From Vesta saturnalis (lineage: Eukaryota; Arthropoda; Insecta; Coleoptera; Lampyridae): DNA of 64,000 nt. The stretch is taken from contig JARFJB010000091.1 of assembly GCA_036346205.1 (NCBI GenBank), positions 2,937,001 to 3,001,000 on the forward strand, written 5' to 3'. Position 1 is the first letter of the stretch, and the number at the start of each line of letters is the position of its first letter. The position numbers and the translations under genes were made by a program. Below the pieces are notes generated by a model. That model searched no databases and had not been told where the DNA came from. It saw nothing but the letters and a program-made list of their open reading frames with translations. This document shows positions 7,840 to 19,664 of the stretch, in pieces.

Positions 7840-10417
7840 TACCGGATGTAACAGGATCATGGTACACCCCACTTTTCTCCTTTCGTTTTGAAGATGATTG
7901 ATTGAAACTTGGGATATCCTATATACATAATAAGCGGCACTTTTTGACATAATAAGCGATTTTTTTTCATTTCTGGTTTCGCCGGAAGTGACACTAACTT
8001 TCGATTTTCAAATGGAACACCCTGTATATTATTGCGTTTTTGAATTCTGCGTGATTTCTGAATCCAACGATGCCAAATAAGTGACATTTCAAACGTCAAT
8101 GTTTTTATAACATAACTTTTAGTTTTCCATTTAAGTGTGCCATGACGGTTCCGATTTATTCTAAATGACCCGTGTAATGGCAGAAAAATCAAAATCCCGT
8201 CAAAAATACTAAATTACGTGATTTATGAGCAAATAATGTTCATCAAAATGGTTTTTGGGGCAAAACTCATTTTTTTCAAATGGAACCATATTGGTGCCGT
8301 GGTACCATTTTTAGTACTATTACTAAGGAACTTATTCATATGTCTTATTAAAATGTGCGATAAATACAAACAAAATACAGCTAAAAGAAAAAAGTTGTTC
8401 AAAATGCTGCCCATTAACGTCAATGCACTTCTGAACTCGTAGAACGTTCGCCAATTGCTGGGCCGTTATGCTACACGTAGTTCCAGGTCTTCACGGGTTG
8501 TAACGGCGGTTGCGTAGACAATATTTTTTAAATGACGCCAAATAAAGAAATCAAAGGGTGTTAAATCAGGTGACCTTGGCGGCCACCTCACAGGACCCTT
8601 AGTCGAAATTACGTTTTCTCCGAATCTCTGTTGAACGTAATCAATTACTATCCTTGAATGATGGGGAGGAGCGCCATCTTGTTAGAAATACATTACCCTG
8701 TCTTGAATCCAAAGGTAACTCACCTAAAATGTCCTCAATCTCATTTTGCAGGAATCTCAAGTATCTGGCACCAGTCAGGAGTCTTTCAAATATTATTGGA
8801 CCAATGATTCTACTAACGATTATTCCAAGCCAAACATTGAAACCGAACCGCACTTGAAAATTACCCTCCCGTAATAAATTTTGATTTTCTTGTGACCAAT
8901 ATTTTGTACTTTGTCGGTTAAATAATCCCAAATTTGTAAACCTTGACTCGTCCGAAAATAAAATCATTCCAAAAAAATCATTGTTTGGCTGCACGTTATT
9001 CTGCAAAATCCAATTGCAATATTCTATCTTACGTTCGTAATCATTTTCTTACAAGTGCTACTGCAATTGGTATTGAAAAGATTTATAGTGGTATTTGTGC
9101 AAAATTCAGCTTACCGTTTGGTGACTGATTTCCAATTCAAACCCAATTTGCCTTAAAGAAACAGTCTTATCAACTTCTACTCGAGCCAAAACATTAATTT
9201 CCGTTCCTACGTCAACAATGAAATTTTGTTCGGGATCATTGTTCGGCTCTCTTCGAAATTGATTTTCAAGACGTTTAAAATAAATTCTCGCTGGACATTG
9301 TCTATTAGGATATCGTTCGCCATAAAGATCTTTAGCTGCTGCGGCATTTTTTTCTACATTCCCCGTAAATAATTAACATGTCCACTTTTTCATCTCTTGT
9401 ATAAATTGGCTGCATTTTGAAGACAATTAACAAGAATTTTAAATAATTTTTAAAGCACAATAAAAACACCGATAAACTAACAAATGTTTGACAAGCTAAA
9501 TTTTCATTGTTTTCAAAGCCACCTTGGTTACTTCTTATCTTCCCTATAGAGAGTTGTAATATTTAATTATAAATAAATTGTATTGTCTTATTTTATTTTA
9601 GCTGTAATTTTGTTTGTATTTATCGCACATTTTAATAAGATATACCTACGAATAGGTTCTTTAGTAATAGTACTAATACACGTAGGAGTTACGTGTATGA
9701 CGCGCAATTAATAGCATAACGGCCCAGCAATTGGCGAACGTTCTTCGAGAAACGACGATACGAGTTCAGAAGTGCATTGACGTTAATGGGCAGCATTTTG
9801 AACAACTGTTGTAATGTTTTGTGTTCATTTTTTGTATTCCAAAGCCACCTTATGTATAACAAGATAATTATAAATAAATTGTACTGTCTTATTTTCTTTC
9901 AGCTGTAATTTTGTTTGTATTTATCGCACATTTTAATAAAACATATGAATAAATTCCTTAGTAATAGTACTAATAAATAGTACCACGGTTCCAATATGGT
10001 TCCACTTGAAAAACAAGAGTTTTGCCCCAAAAACCATTTTGATGAACATTGTTTGCTCATAAATCACGTAATTTAGTATTTTTGACGGGATTTCGATTTT
10101 TCTACCATTACACGGGTCATTTACTATAAATCGGAGCCGTCATGACGCACTTAAATGGAAAATTAAAAATTATATAACAAAAAATATTGACGCTTGGAAT
10201 GTCACGTATTTGGCATCTTTGGATACAGAAAATCATGTAGAATTCAAAAATGCAATAATATACGGGGTGTTCCATTTAAAAATCGAAAGTTAGTGTCACT
10301 TCCGGCGAAATCGGAAGTGCCGCTTATTATGTATATAGGATATCCCAAGTTTCAATCAATTATCTTCAAAACGAAAGGAGAAAAGTGGGATGTACCATGA
10401 TCCTGTTACACCCGGTA
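7840..10417 (-). mobile_element. Long-TIR mariner-like element A (DD41D type)
   Basis: About 2.58 kb bounded by inverted ends TACCGG(G/A)TGTAACAGGATCATGG, with TA dinucleotides at both junctions. The inverted arms are very long: 7840-8480 matches 9694-10417 in reverse, including the 3' end of the transposase coding region. The right arm is the fuller one; the left arm has lost ~108 bp around the transposase stop. A stretch of the right arm is also tandemly repeated (about 9555-9680 and 9860-9970). The element sits inside the piggyBac-like element. Confidence 0.85.
8398..9415 (-). pseudogene. Mariner-like DD41D transposase of element A
   Basis: Reads from ATG at 9415: DEKVDMLIIYGECR, one-base insertion, AAAAKDLYGERYPNRQCP, an HTH-like block ending in a stop (EISHQTVS-stop), then catalytic motif 1 (MILFSDESRF), NVWLGIIVSRIIGP, a CAA-to-TAA stop before QDGAPPHHSR (motif 2), and WPPRSPDLTPFDFFIW (motif 3). 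Forty-one residues separate the second and third Asp, hence DD41D. All three Asp survive. The tail is shifted (LRVA-stop), and its expected ending (CIDVNGQHFEQLL) is better preserved in the opposite arm at 9756-9814 on the + strand. Dead through at least four lesions. Confidence 0.85.
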
Positions 10418-10490
10418 TAAGATACGCACTTTTATTGATTACATAACAAAATAATCCAAACAGCTGTTACGTCCCTCTCAATGTATTTCA

Positions 10491-11405
10491 ATTGAGCAGT
10501 TTATGGTTCGATATAAAGAGCACAGTTCTTTTAAGCTGTATCAAACCAATACAACTCGGTTTCAAGATGTGGGTGACAGCATATGCTACAAGAGAATACT
10601 GTTTAGTAATGTCCATATAAGAAGGTGCGGAAACCGGAAAAACAAAGAATTTAGTCTAGGCGAAAGTGTGGTGAATAAATTTTCATATATTGTCGAAGGT
10701 GTGGACTCTCGCCTTTTTTTCGATAATTTTTTTCCATCTATAGCCTTGTCCAAAAAAACTTTTGCAAAAGACACTCTTTTCCTGTTCCACCATACGCCAA
10801 ATAACGAAAACTTCCACAAAACAATTTCTGAAAAGTGATAATAGCTTGCGGACCGGAAAAAACGACGTAGTTATATCTGGAGATATTTCTGTATTCAAAT
10901 GGAAGGATAGAGGCAAAAAGTCTGTGTGTGTGTGTGTGTGTGTGTATTAGTATTGTAGGCACAAAAGAATGGCACCAGACAATTAGTATCTTGTCCAGTA
11001 TGTGCTGCGGGATACAGTAAGTATATTGGCGGTACAGATCGCTTTGATCAATATCAGTATGCGTACAGTATACCATGAAAAAGTAAACATTGGTTGATGC
11101 GAATCTTTTATTATTGCCTATATTCTTGCATTGTAAACATCTATATTTTGCACAAAACCACAAAACAGCATATTGCGGTAGAACGAAGTCTGTCCACTAT
11201 TTCAACTTGGTCATGGCATAAAAAGAAATAATCAAAAAGGAAGACCTACAATGCTAACGCTTCAAGACTTTCTAATGTTTAAAAGCACGTTACCATCAAA
11301 GGAAAAAGACGACGGTATTGTCACTGTAGCACAAGATCTGACATAATCTGCCAAGAATATGATGTGGCTTTGTGTCTCGAATGTTTTGTGCAATTTCATA
11401 AAAGC
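10491..11405 (+). pseudogene. piggyBac-like transposase, C-terminal half
   Basis: Continuation after the mariner. IEQFMVRYKEHSSFKLY at 10491 corresponds to the block that normally holds the first catalytic Asp (…DEQ-type), here lost. FSLGESVVNKFSYIVEG and LFFDNFFPSIALSKK (about 10.65-10.75 kb) match the region of the second catalytic Asp, which is retained. TGKNDVVISGDISVFKWKDRG follows, then a (GT)12 run at 10922-10945 and a noncoding patch. The C-terminal part begins near 11.21 kb (RRNQKGRPTMLTLQDFLMF), followed by a cysteine-rich tail with frameshifts (CHCSTRSDIICQEYDVALC, CFVQFHK) that matches the C-terminal zinc-binding domain of this family. Inactive. Confidence 0.7.
10922..10945 (+). 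repeat. (GT)12 microsatellite
   Basis: Simple GT dinucleotide run inside the piggyBac-like transposase remnant. Confidence 0.9.
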
Positions 11406-11772
11406 TTTTAAATTTTTTTGCGTTTGTTTACGGCAATTTTTTTTTAATTTGGAAACAGCATGGGATATTTCTGTATATTACTTTCCTTTCTGTATATTAC
11501 TTTCCCTACTTAGGTTGGATACATAATGAAATTCATGTGAATTTTAATAAAAGCCTACCTAATTAGAGTGATGTCTAAAGTGTGGTACACAAATGTATCA
11601 CCAATCGCAAAATATTTTTCGTTGGCGATAACGTCCAGTGGTATATGTACCACCCTATTATAAAAAAAAATACGCAACCCCTCTGACTCACAAACGGTAT
11701 TTTTTACTTATACATTGGAAAATATGGAAAAAAAATTAGAAAGACCCCAGAGTTCCACACGTTGAGTGTTAA

Positions 11773-13049
11773 CAGTTAGTAGTTTTAATCGTGATTTAGT
11801 TGGCAAAATACCCCGGATATTTTCATCGTCCAATTATATAAACAATTTTTTTTTAAGTTATCGTTAATCCTTAAGAAATATTTCCTTTTATAAGTTTCAT
11901 ACATGTCAAAAATAATTGTACTTTAATTTTACACAAGGTTATTTTTGTTGCCATGTCTCTGACACTACTGATAAAAATTGTTTGTTAAGGGCTCGGTTTA
12001 AGGTTTTGGACCACGCAGAACTTTTCATAAAAATAAAACAAATAAAAAAAAGTGTTTCATATGTCGCCAACTTAGGTACGCACACTATATATACGATACC
12101 AGTACTATTATAATTAATTAAAATATCTGGTGTGAACCACCACACGACCTTCCAACCTACAAAATGGAAATTAAAAGATATGAAATAATTTTAGTAACAT
12201 TTTTTTTAGGATAACTATGCAACATCTTTTATAAGAAGCTCATTATAAGAAAGGGCAACATTGTAAACGTAAAAGCTATAATCTATGTCAAACAGACGTT
12301 TAAAACTTCATGACAGACAGAAGTTAATAGACATCTAGATGCTAACTTAAATTAAACGAAATACACTAATTTTAATTTCAATTTTTTAGGATGCAATCTC
12401 TTTTTTAAATGTTGATAACGAAAACAGGCAACATTGTAAAAACTAAAATAGTAATCTATGTCAGAATGACATTTAAAAACTTCATGTCAGATAGAGATTC
12501 ATAGCCATAAATACATGTTAACGTAAAAAAAAGTTCCAAAGCCGCCCTCTTCTATAAAAAGATCGATAATACAGCTTCAGCATTTTCTATCATATTTACT
12601 TAATTTTTACATTTATTACGCCTTATATTAAAAAACTTTGTAAACAAAATTTATGCAAAATTAAATTTTCTTTAAAAAGTACGTCTACACGTTTTCTTAT
12701 AAAATTAATCGTTATTCAGATAATGTAAAAATTTTGAACTAACACTTAAGTTCTACCTTAGTAATTTTTTTACCGCTAAATTACGCGTCATATCAAAAAA
12801 TTGCATAGAACATAATCAATCGATATGTCTAAGGTCTATATCCAGGTATTTTTATATCTTTGAAATCTGCAGCAGTTTTAGGAATATTTGATAAAAACCA
12901 AAAGCTACCCTTAATAAACCCCCCCTCTCCAACATTGGATTTCTCTCAAAATCTAATCAGCTCTAAGCCAAACAAAAGCAAGCTTAAATAAAACATTTTA
13001 AGTACCCACGTAGGTATTTTCGTTCTGGCGTTACCGTGGATACTAACTA
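11773..13049. repeat. Gene-free AT-rich DNA with a duplicated ~175-bp repeat
   Basis: No gene. The segment from about 12217 (GCAACATCTTTTATAAGAA ... CAACATTGTAAA ... ATCTATGTCA ... TTTAAAACTTCATG) recurs from about 12392 with the same order of blocks. A third copy with the same tail (TTCTATAAAAAGATCGATAATA-like) is at about 33.19-33.33 kb. This is a dispersed repeat of unknown class. Confidence 0.55.
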
Positions 13050-13248
13050 CATCCATTCACAAACACACTCACGCACGTACGCACGCACCCATACACACAC
13101 AGGCGCACGTATGCATGCGCGCGCGCACCCACACATACATCCACGCACGCACGCACGCACACACACACGCACAAACACGCGTACGCGTGCCCGCACCCGC
13201 ACACACCCACCCACGCACGCACACCCTCCTCTCCCCCACACAGACATC
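13050..13248 (+). repeat. CA/CACG-rich microsatellite
   Basis: Irregular run of ACGC, ACAC and GCAC units (G-poor, C-rich on the + strand). It opens frames on both strands (His/Thr/Arg one way, Cys/Val/Gly the other), all of which are composition artefacts. Confidence 0.9.
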
Positions 13249-13257
13249 CAGGCATGA

Positions 13258-13929
13258 TGGCCGATCTTGGCGAAACTTGGCCAAAAGTTGTAAAATGAGC
13301 TAATAAGTCGATTTAGCGATAGTGAAAAAAAAAGTCGATTGCATAACCTTCTATACGTACATATGTATATGTCGTTTGGAAGGTAAAAATGACAAAACAA
13401 GTTTTATTAATTAACCATAATTAACTTTAAAATTAAATTTATTTAAGTGTGAATCATACCTTTGAAGGTCGTTCCTAGTCAATTTTAGCATAGAATATTC
13501 TAGAATATTCCTCGTTGTTTTATTATTAATTGGGACATTTCACAATAAAAAATGAGTCCTAGTATGCATTTCTTTACAAAAAATTAATAAATTTATAAAC
13601 AAAAATCCTTGAAAGTTGTTCAACATACAATTTAGATACCTAACTATTGCATCAAAATCAAAATTACCTGTTATTACCGGCATACCAAAGATCCATTCAT
13701 TGAATATAGTTTTTTTTTCTATTGTTTCTACTGTGTGATCAATGGCAGCAAAGAGATTATTATTACTAATGGAATTTGTACACATTTCAACGAAGGTGAC
13801 TGTCAATACAAAACAATTATTTATAAAAAAAATTATTTATCTACAATTTAGCGTATCCAAAATGTGGAAACATATATTTTAAAATGTTCCATAAATAACT
13901 TTTATAGCGTAGCAAATGCTAAATTTCTG
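13258..13929. other. Spacer, nothing recognised
   Basis: AT-rich. A minus-strand frame at 13540-13806 (88 residues) has no motif I recognise. A tandem TAGAATATTC appears at 13491-13510. Confidence 0.4.
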
Positions 13930-13939
13930 ATGTACGCAT

Positions 13940-14460
13940 TTATGTACAGCGTGTTTCATACAGTTATCATTTCAAAGTTCTATCCTTTTTAATGAAACAC
14001 TATATTTTTGCATATTTCATTAGGTCATACAATTACCATTTGGAAGCGGCGTTGTCAAGTTATTCAAAATATTTAGAAGGGAGGTAACATTGTAGGTATA
14101 TGACACTAACAAATATTCATAAAAACTGGTTCCATAAACAATTTTGCAACTAAATATATGTCATTTTGAAATTATAATATAAAGTAAATGCTCGAACTGT
14201 ACTCCGTCTACAGTTTAACAGTCAGCTAAACGTTAACAAAAACTATTTATACTATTCTATATATGGATTGAATGTCTCTTATCTATGATTTTATTTTTAA
14301 GATCTAGTATTATTAGGTCTATTAACGTATAAATTACTTTCATTCAAGTGGAGTGACGTCAAGAGACCGTGCTGGCCATTCAATATGGTTTAGTCTTCCA
14401 ATCTCCCGATTTTCAAACATTTCATCCAATAAACAGCATAATGAAGTGATGTGAACGAAT
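13940..14460 (-). pseudogene. Mariner-like element remnant with transposase fragment
   Basis: Starts with a degraded mariner-type end (acagcgtgtttcatacag). On the minus strand, 14450-14340 reads HYAVY, then LDEMFENREIGRLNHIEWPAR (first 20 residues quoted are LDEMFENREIGRLNHIEWPA) followed by SLDVTPLE and a stop. This is the segment between the second and third catalytic positions of the same mariner type found elsewhere in the window; the third Asp is replaced by Glu before the stop. Only a scrap. Confidence 0.5.
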
Positions 14461-15745
14461 TCAATATTCAGTTTCATGGGAAAATAAATTGTTTAATGTT
14501 GGTCTAGTAAAACTACAATCCTTAATAAGTTGAGATAGTAATTTACCCATTAAGTGTGAACTAGCTTAACTTTAAAAGACATTAGTTGCCTTTTCTAGAA
14601 CTCTTACAACTGAACGTAGGCTTACTGCATTGAGTAATGATGTAGTACATCATTACTCAATGCTTACTTTTTAGTTTTAGAAGAATATGGATTGTCAAAA
14701 ACGATGCCTAATGTAATAATGTTTTATCTTCATTAGTTCGGTATACGGCTATTTTTAATTTATCCATATACCTTCTTATGTACTGTATGAAATAACTATA
14801 GAAAAGATGTAGGTTATAGCTTCTTATTTACTTTCACCTAATTAATATATACGTCAGTTGAATATTGAAGCTGAATACACTATTTTGAAGGAAATGTTAA
14901 AATTAGAATTTGATGATTAGATCACAATTAATATTATATAACAACTAATTTTACATGTTGTTACATATCCATAATTTTGCTCAATTATACATAAGCCTTT
15001 CACTCTTAATGACTGATTAGCATAACCTGCTTTATTTATAGTAGGTATACTAGTTTCTTCATGACACATAAGATGCGGAAAATAGAATTTTAATCACACG
15101 TGAAAATTCTCAATAAAAATACATGTTTATGTAAACGGTATGTTTTACGCTGGGGACACACGGTCTAACTTTTCCTAAGATATATACGTGCGTTCTTGTG
15201 TGGATCAACAAGAATATTTATTGTCGGTAATCACATAGGGTACATACTTGAGTGTGAAAATAAGATATCTTCTAAAGTAAACAAGGATTTTGTTTTATTC
15301 ACAGTGCAGTAGCGTGCGTTTCCAATAAATAAAAGTGATGAAGATTTATTAAAGTAATATTTAGCGATTTCTCTTCAAGTTTAGGATAAATAATCCTGCA
15401 TGCACCGAGTCCGTGCAGTTGTGGCATACATCTCCACATGCTCGATCATTTGCGTTCATTCATGCACGCGCGGACATAATTTTTCCTTTGGTTCAAAACG
15501 CACACGACCGACCCTTCAACCTACACACCATCGTCGTGTTCGTACGTACATAAACGCACATACATTTCTTAACAGATATTTATTTGATCGTGTGTATTCA
15601 GCAGGAAAATACGTTTGTTCTCTTCTTAATTTGTACGTAATTGTTAATCTATTATTACTATTTTTGAATAACTTGGTAACGTCGCATACAGATTTCAAAA
15701 ATATTACTAATGGTAATTATAAACCCTATAAAAGTACTTAAAAAT
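14461..15745. other. Spacer, with one near-perfect palindrome; no recognised gene
   Basis: AT-rich. The frame at 15400-15741 on the + strand (113 residues) is unrecognised and lacks domain features. The palindrome at 14627-14663 is listed separately. Confidence 0.4.
14627..14663. repeat. Perfect 18-bp palindrome with 1-nt spacer
   Basis: GCATTGAGTAATGATGTA, one G, then its exact reverse complement. It could extrude as a cruciform. No coding or element context explains it. Confidence 0.9.
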
Positions 15746-16296
15746 ATACAGAGTGTTCAATAAAAAAACTTTGAATTGTCACCGTATACATAAACGAGTT
15801 TATCAGAAATATGACATCGGCTACATTGCAAAATTTCTTTACGGACTATCTTGTATAAATACAACAGTTAGTGACATCAATAAGTATTTTATATCTATAA
15901 GTTGACGTTTACGTTAGATATGTCAATACTTTCAGTTTTATCACATCTTTTCTAATTTTAGGTAGATAATTAAGTGTTCGTAACTAGCTGCCGCATTTTT
16001 CGTGTTCTGTCCTCGGCTAATACTTCAGGATAAAATATATTGGCTCGCACCAAAAACTGTGTAAAACGGCGCATTAGTGACGATAATTATATTTTAACTC
16101 TCCATGGGTTGTTTTCACGGCAGTTTTGACCTCTTCCAACGGGGGTCGGATATAAGCCGAACCATATTCTTACCTTCTGAACATATTACGTCGCGTAAGC
16201 ATATGCAACTGATATATTGTGATTGGATTTGAAAAAAAAACATTTCGACCTCTATCTTTTCGCTTTTCTTTACGTTTCGGAACGTTTTAATACCAA
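15746..16296. other. Probable mariner-type terminal-repeat remnant
   Basis: Begins with a sequence of the 'acagagtgttcaataaa' kind seen at ends of the long-TIR mariners. No partner end or coding frame is visible. Confidence 0.3.
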
Positions 16297-16449
16297 ATGG
16301 TGTCAGATGTGCGTGCGTGCTTGTGTTTGTATGTATGCATGCGGGCGGGCGTGCAGGCGTGCGTGCGTGCGTTCGTGCGTGCGCGCGCGTGCGTGTGTGC
16401 GTGTGTGTGTGTATGTGTGTGTATGTGTGCGTGCCTGTGTGTGTGTGTC

Positions 16450-16543
<94 letters not shown>

Positions 16544-16563
16544 TTGTGTGTGTGTGTGTGGTG

Positions 16564-16634
<71 letters not shown>

Positions 16635-16800
16635 TGCATGCGTGTGTGTATGCGTGTGTGCATGTGTATGCGTGTGTGTACGTGTATGTGTCTCTCTCCG
16701 TCTGTCTCTGCGCCTGCGTCTACGTCTGGCTCTGTCTCTATCTCTGGCTCTGTTTCTGTGTTTCTGTTTCCGTCTCTGCGCCTGTGTCTGTCTAAATATG
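16297..16800 (+). repeat. GT-rich microsatellite grading into CT/CTG-rich repeat
   Basis: Starts as GTGC/GCGT units, becomes near-pure (GT)n from about 16437 to 16632, then TCTCTG/CTGTCT units to about 16800. All frames are open on both strands (Val/Cys, His/Thr), so long reading frames here are meaningless. Confidence 0.92.
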
Positions 16801-17517
16801 CGCCTGCGTTGCATCTGCGTGTGCGCGTGAATGTGCGTGCTATTTTTATGGTTTTAATTGATGTGCTTTAATTTTTGATTGTCAATTAGTTAAAGCTGTG
16901 AAAGTGATAAAACAAAATCATTGAATCTTTTTTAAATTATTAAAGTTAAAACGCGTCAATGTAAGTAAAAAACTTCGAACTTTAAATAGGACTTTCATAT
17001 TACATGCATATTACTGTTCATAAAAAAATGAAATTTTACATCCTCCAGTGACATATAAGAGGGCTTATTACTACTCAGTTTTTGGCTTTTCTATGGAGTA
17101 TGGCAAACACCGGTAATTAATTTCTTAAAATTTTCGACACCAGTGGCTTTTCGCCATTTTCTACCTCCTTACCATTATTTGTTTAATTCAGGACAGAAAC
17201 GTATTCGTGGCTCTTTTTCGAAAGGTGCGCCGGTTTTAGGGCTTATTTACTATCGACGAAAAACTTTCTTTAATACAACATCTCTAAAATACAAATATCA
17301 CACATACGCAAATGTATATATGCCCGCATACTCATACACACACGCGCGCGCACATGCGAACACACACAAACACTGTCTATACCTACATATGTATACAAGG
17401 TGTCTCAGAAAGACCGTTCATTGGAAGTTTATGGGGCTGTGGCCAACATAAAAACTTGAAAATTTTGAATCAGGTAATAATTAATTGCGTTCTCGTCAAC
17501 TAAAATAGAATACCAGT
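16801..17517. other. Spacer; one mariner-type end-like sequence near 17.4 kb
   Basis: No recognised gene. At 17393 'tacaaggtgtctcagaaag' resembles a mariner terminal sequence. A short (AC/GC)n patch lies at 17332-17365. Confidence 0.35.
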
Positions 17518-18065
17518 AGAACACAGACACCTTGCGCCGCCATCTTGAATGTTGTGACGTCACCTCTGGGGCACTTTAACTTTCACTTTTTTATATTCCC
17601 ACTTGGGGATCGCATTTTTTTTCACCTGAGAATAAAAAGATTTAATCTGTTATAATTAGACCCCGTTTTTTTATCAAAAGAGATTGCATAATTATCATTA
17701 CATTTCTTTTAATTCCATCTAAAGATTGTGATCTAATTTATTTATGCATTGAGGGTTGTATTGTAATAACGTCCTAGTCTTGTAAGACGGGAATCTGTTC
17801 GCGGGCTTCTTAATATGTATTTATTATTATTAAACTGTTATACGACTTCATTATGAATTGTATTAAGGTCTAAATATTGGATGAAATAATAATAATTATT
17901 TCTACCCTGATGCAATAGCGCTTGTTTTATGTGCCCACGTGGGGATCGTATTTTGGCCTATTTTGTAAAGCTAATAAACAACTTAATTATTTTTTGATAT
18001 TAAAGAAGCTATTCAAGATAAAGATAACATATACAATTGATTTTGAAATACGCTGTTAAATTCTA

Positions 18066-18067
<2 letters not shown>

Positions 18068-18104
<37 letters not shown>
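18068..18104. repeat. (TA)n inside the left long TIR
   Basis: TA run; a counterpart occurs in the right arm at about 22911-22938. A second TA run in the left arm lies at 18330-18364. Confidence 0.85.
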
Positions 18105-18105
<1 letters not shown>

Positions 18106-18323
18106 GATAATAAAACAGTTAATGGGTATTGCGTAATCAGTTAATTAACTTGTTACACAACAGTGACTGTACGATTTCGCAATTGGACGTAAAGATTAAT
18201 AATAAACACCGTATATACAGAGATTCAATGCAATTGCGAAGCTGTTATAATTAAATTAAATTACTAACTAACATAGAATAAAATGTCTATCAAACTCTTC
18301 GTGTAAACCGTCAACAACAAAAC

Positions 18324-18367
<44 letters not shown>

Positions 18368-18857
18368 CGCAATTGCGAATCGCCTCTATATTATTATATT
18401 ATTTTACATACATAAAAGTTCTGTCTCATCAGAAATACCTCTGTCAACAAAAAAACAGTTTTAGATTTTATAATCAGGTTAAGCATGCATGCTGACCGCT
18501 TATTACTACTACTACTACTATTTTAAAATTTTCGGGTTTTACCAATAATGTGATTTGCATACCATCACATAAGTCTATTTAACATAGAAGCTCTGCCTTA
18601 GCAGAAATACCCCCTGTCAAAAAGGAACTTAGATTTATAAACAGGCCCCTACGGAAGGTATTAGAGCGCGGTTAGGTCAATACTCCTTTTTTGACTGAGG
18701 TATTTTCTCGGAAGACGGCTGCGAAGGCTGTTTCGGCGATCCCTACTCCAAACTTTCCCGAAGATAACCGGTTCTACCCGAACATTGACGAGTGCGCCCA
18801 CGCACAGGACCCAAGGCCTGCAGCATTCTCGTTCCTCGCGCGTGTAACCGTCATTGA

Positions 18858-19139
18858 GTGAGCTTTATTATAATGTACTCTCCTGTTTATGAGCCAACAT
18901 TAGCGGACATTAGAGATTTTACTGACTTGTTGATAAACTATTACAACATAACCGTTCAAGATGATGGAAACGATGTCGTGGATGAGCTGAATATATCTCA
19001 CATCCATGGTAATGGTGATGATTCACAGAAGAGGAAGAAGAGCGATGAAGTAGAGGAGAACGACGAGTCTCAAAGCCATGATGATGATAGCGACAAATCG
19101 CGGTTCAAGAAGAAGAGGACCGATAAAGAATGTGATTAA
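18858..19139 (+). CDS. Small acidic/basic protein inside the Polinton-like element, unrecognised
   Basis: Ninety-three residues ending in TAA at 19137-19139. The first ~45 residues are mixed (VYEPTLADIRDFTDLLINYY), the rest is strongly charged with alternating Asp/Glu and Lys/Arg runs (KRKKSDEVEENDES, KSRFKKKRTDKECD) and looks disordered, with a possible nuclear-localisation patch. No membrane segment. An AATAAA-like tail (taataataatatatt) follows. No family recognised; it is the only long undisrupted frame in the element, so it may be a residual element gene. The start is the first Met or the Met six codons later. Confidence 0.4.
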   Translation: MSFIIMYSPVYEPTLADIRDFTDLLINYYNITVQDDGNDVVDELNISHIHGNGDDSQKRKKSDEVEENDESQSHDDDSDKSRFKKKRTDKECD

Positions 19140-19664
19140 ATAAATGATGTATTGTTGTTTATAATAATAATATATTTTCAAACGCTAAGCTTTCCTTCAA
19201 TTTTGCTTAATAAACTTGTTTTTCCTAACGGTGTTTGAACCTGCACTAACAATACTGCAGTTAATGCGGAAGGGCGGTTAGATGGGTAACTACAATAAGT
19301 GTGAGGTTGGCTTTCTTTTGCACTCTGTAAGTTAAATCATACTGCTATTTTTTGAATTGAGAGCTGATTTTGTATGATTAAGTTAAATCAGTTTGGTATT
19401 TTTGAATTGTGGTTGGTAGGTTTTAGCAAAGTGTAAGTTAGCCTAATCAGTATTTTTGAGCTGTAACCTAGTTTTCGCCGGCTGTAAGTTATGATTTGAT
19501 TGATTGAAATTGATCTGATTGTTTGATTTGATCGAACGTGATTTGTTTGGGATTGATCTGCTTAATTGATTTGATTAATTGATTTGATGTTTGAGAAAGG
19601 GACGATAGAGACGAACACGACAACCTCTATTACAGAAAACATTCATTAGTCTTTAGATCACTAG
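19140..19664. other. Noncoding interior of the Polinton-like element
   Basis: Contains GATTTGATTGATT-type degenerate repeats (about 19490-19590) and then CTATTACAGAAAACATTCATTAG, a partial unit of the satellite that resumes after the LINE insertion. Confidence 0.5.

Larger units (their letters stand above)
7247..11768 (+). mobile_element. piggyBac-like element with TTAA target sites, split by a mariner
   Basis: TTAA occurs at 7243-7246 and 11769-11772, and the sequences immediately inside are similar in inverted orientation (CACTTCCCGCACGTGGA versus CACTCAACGTGTGGA). Inside, the + strand carries piggyBac transposase pieces at 10.5-11.4 kb. Removing the mariner at 7840-10417 leaves about 1.9 kb, reasonable for a slightly deleted piggyBac element. 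The termini are a weak match, so the exact borders are tentative. Confidence 0.55.

Noticed and set aside
8218..8442. Pair of overlapping frames in the left arm of mariner A
   Set aside because: They lie in the noncoding terminal repeat and are not kept in the opposite arm.
13036..13400. Overlapping frames over the CA/CACG-rich tract
   Set aside because: Low-complexity artefacts.
16115..16871. Long His/Thr and Val/Cys frames on both strands
   Set aside because: Translations of a GT microsatellite; open in all frames.
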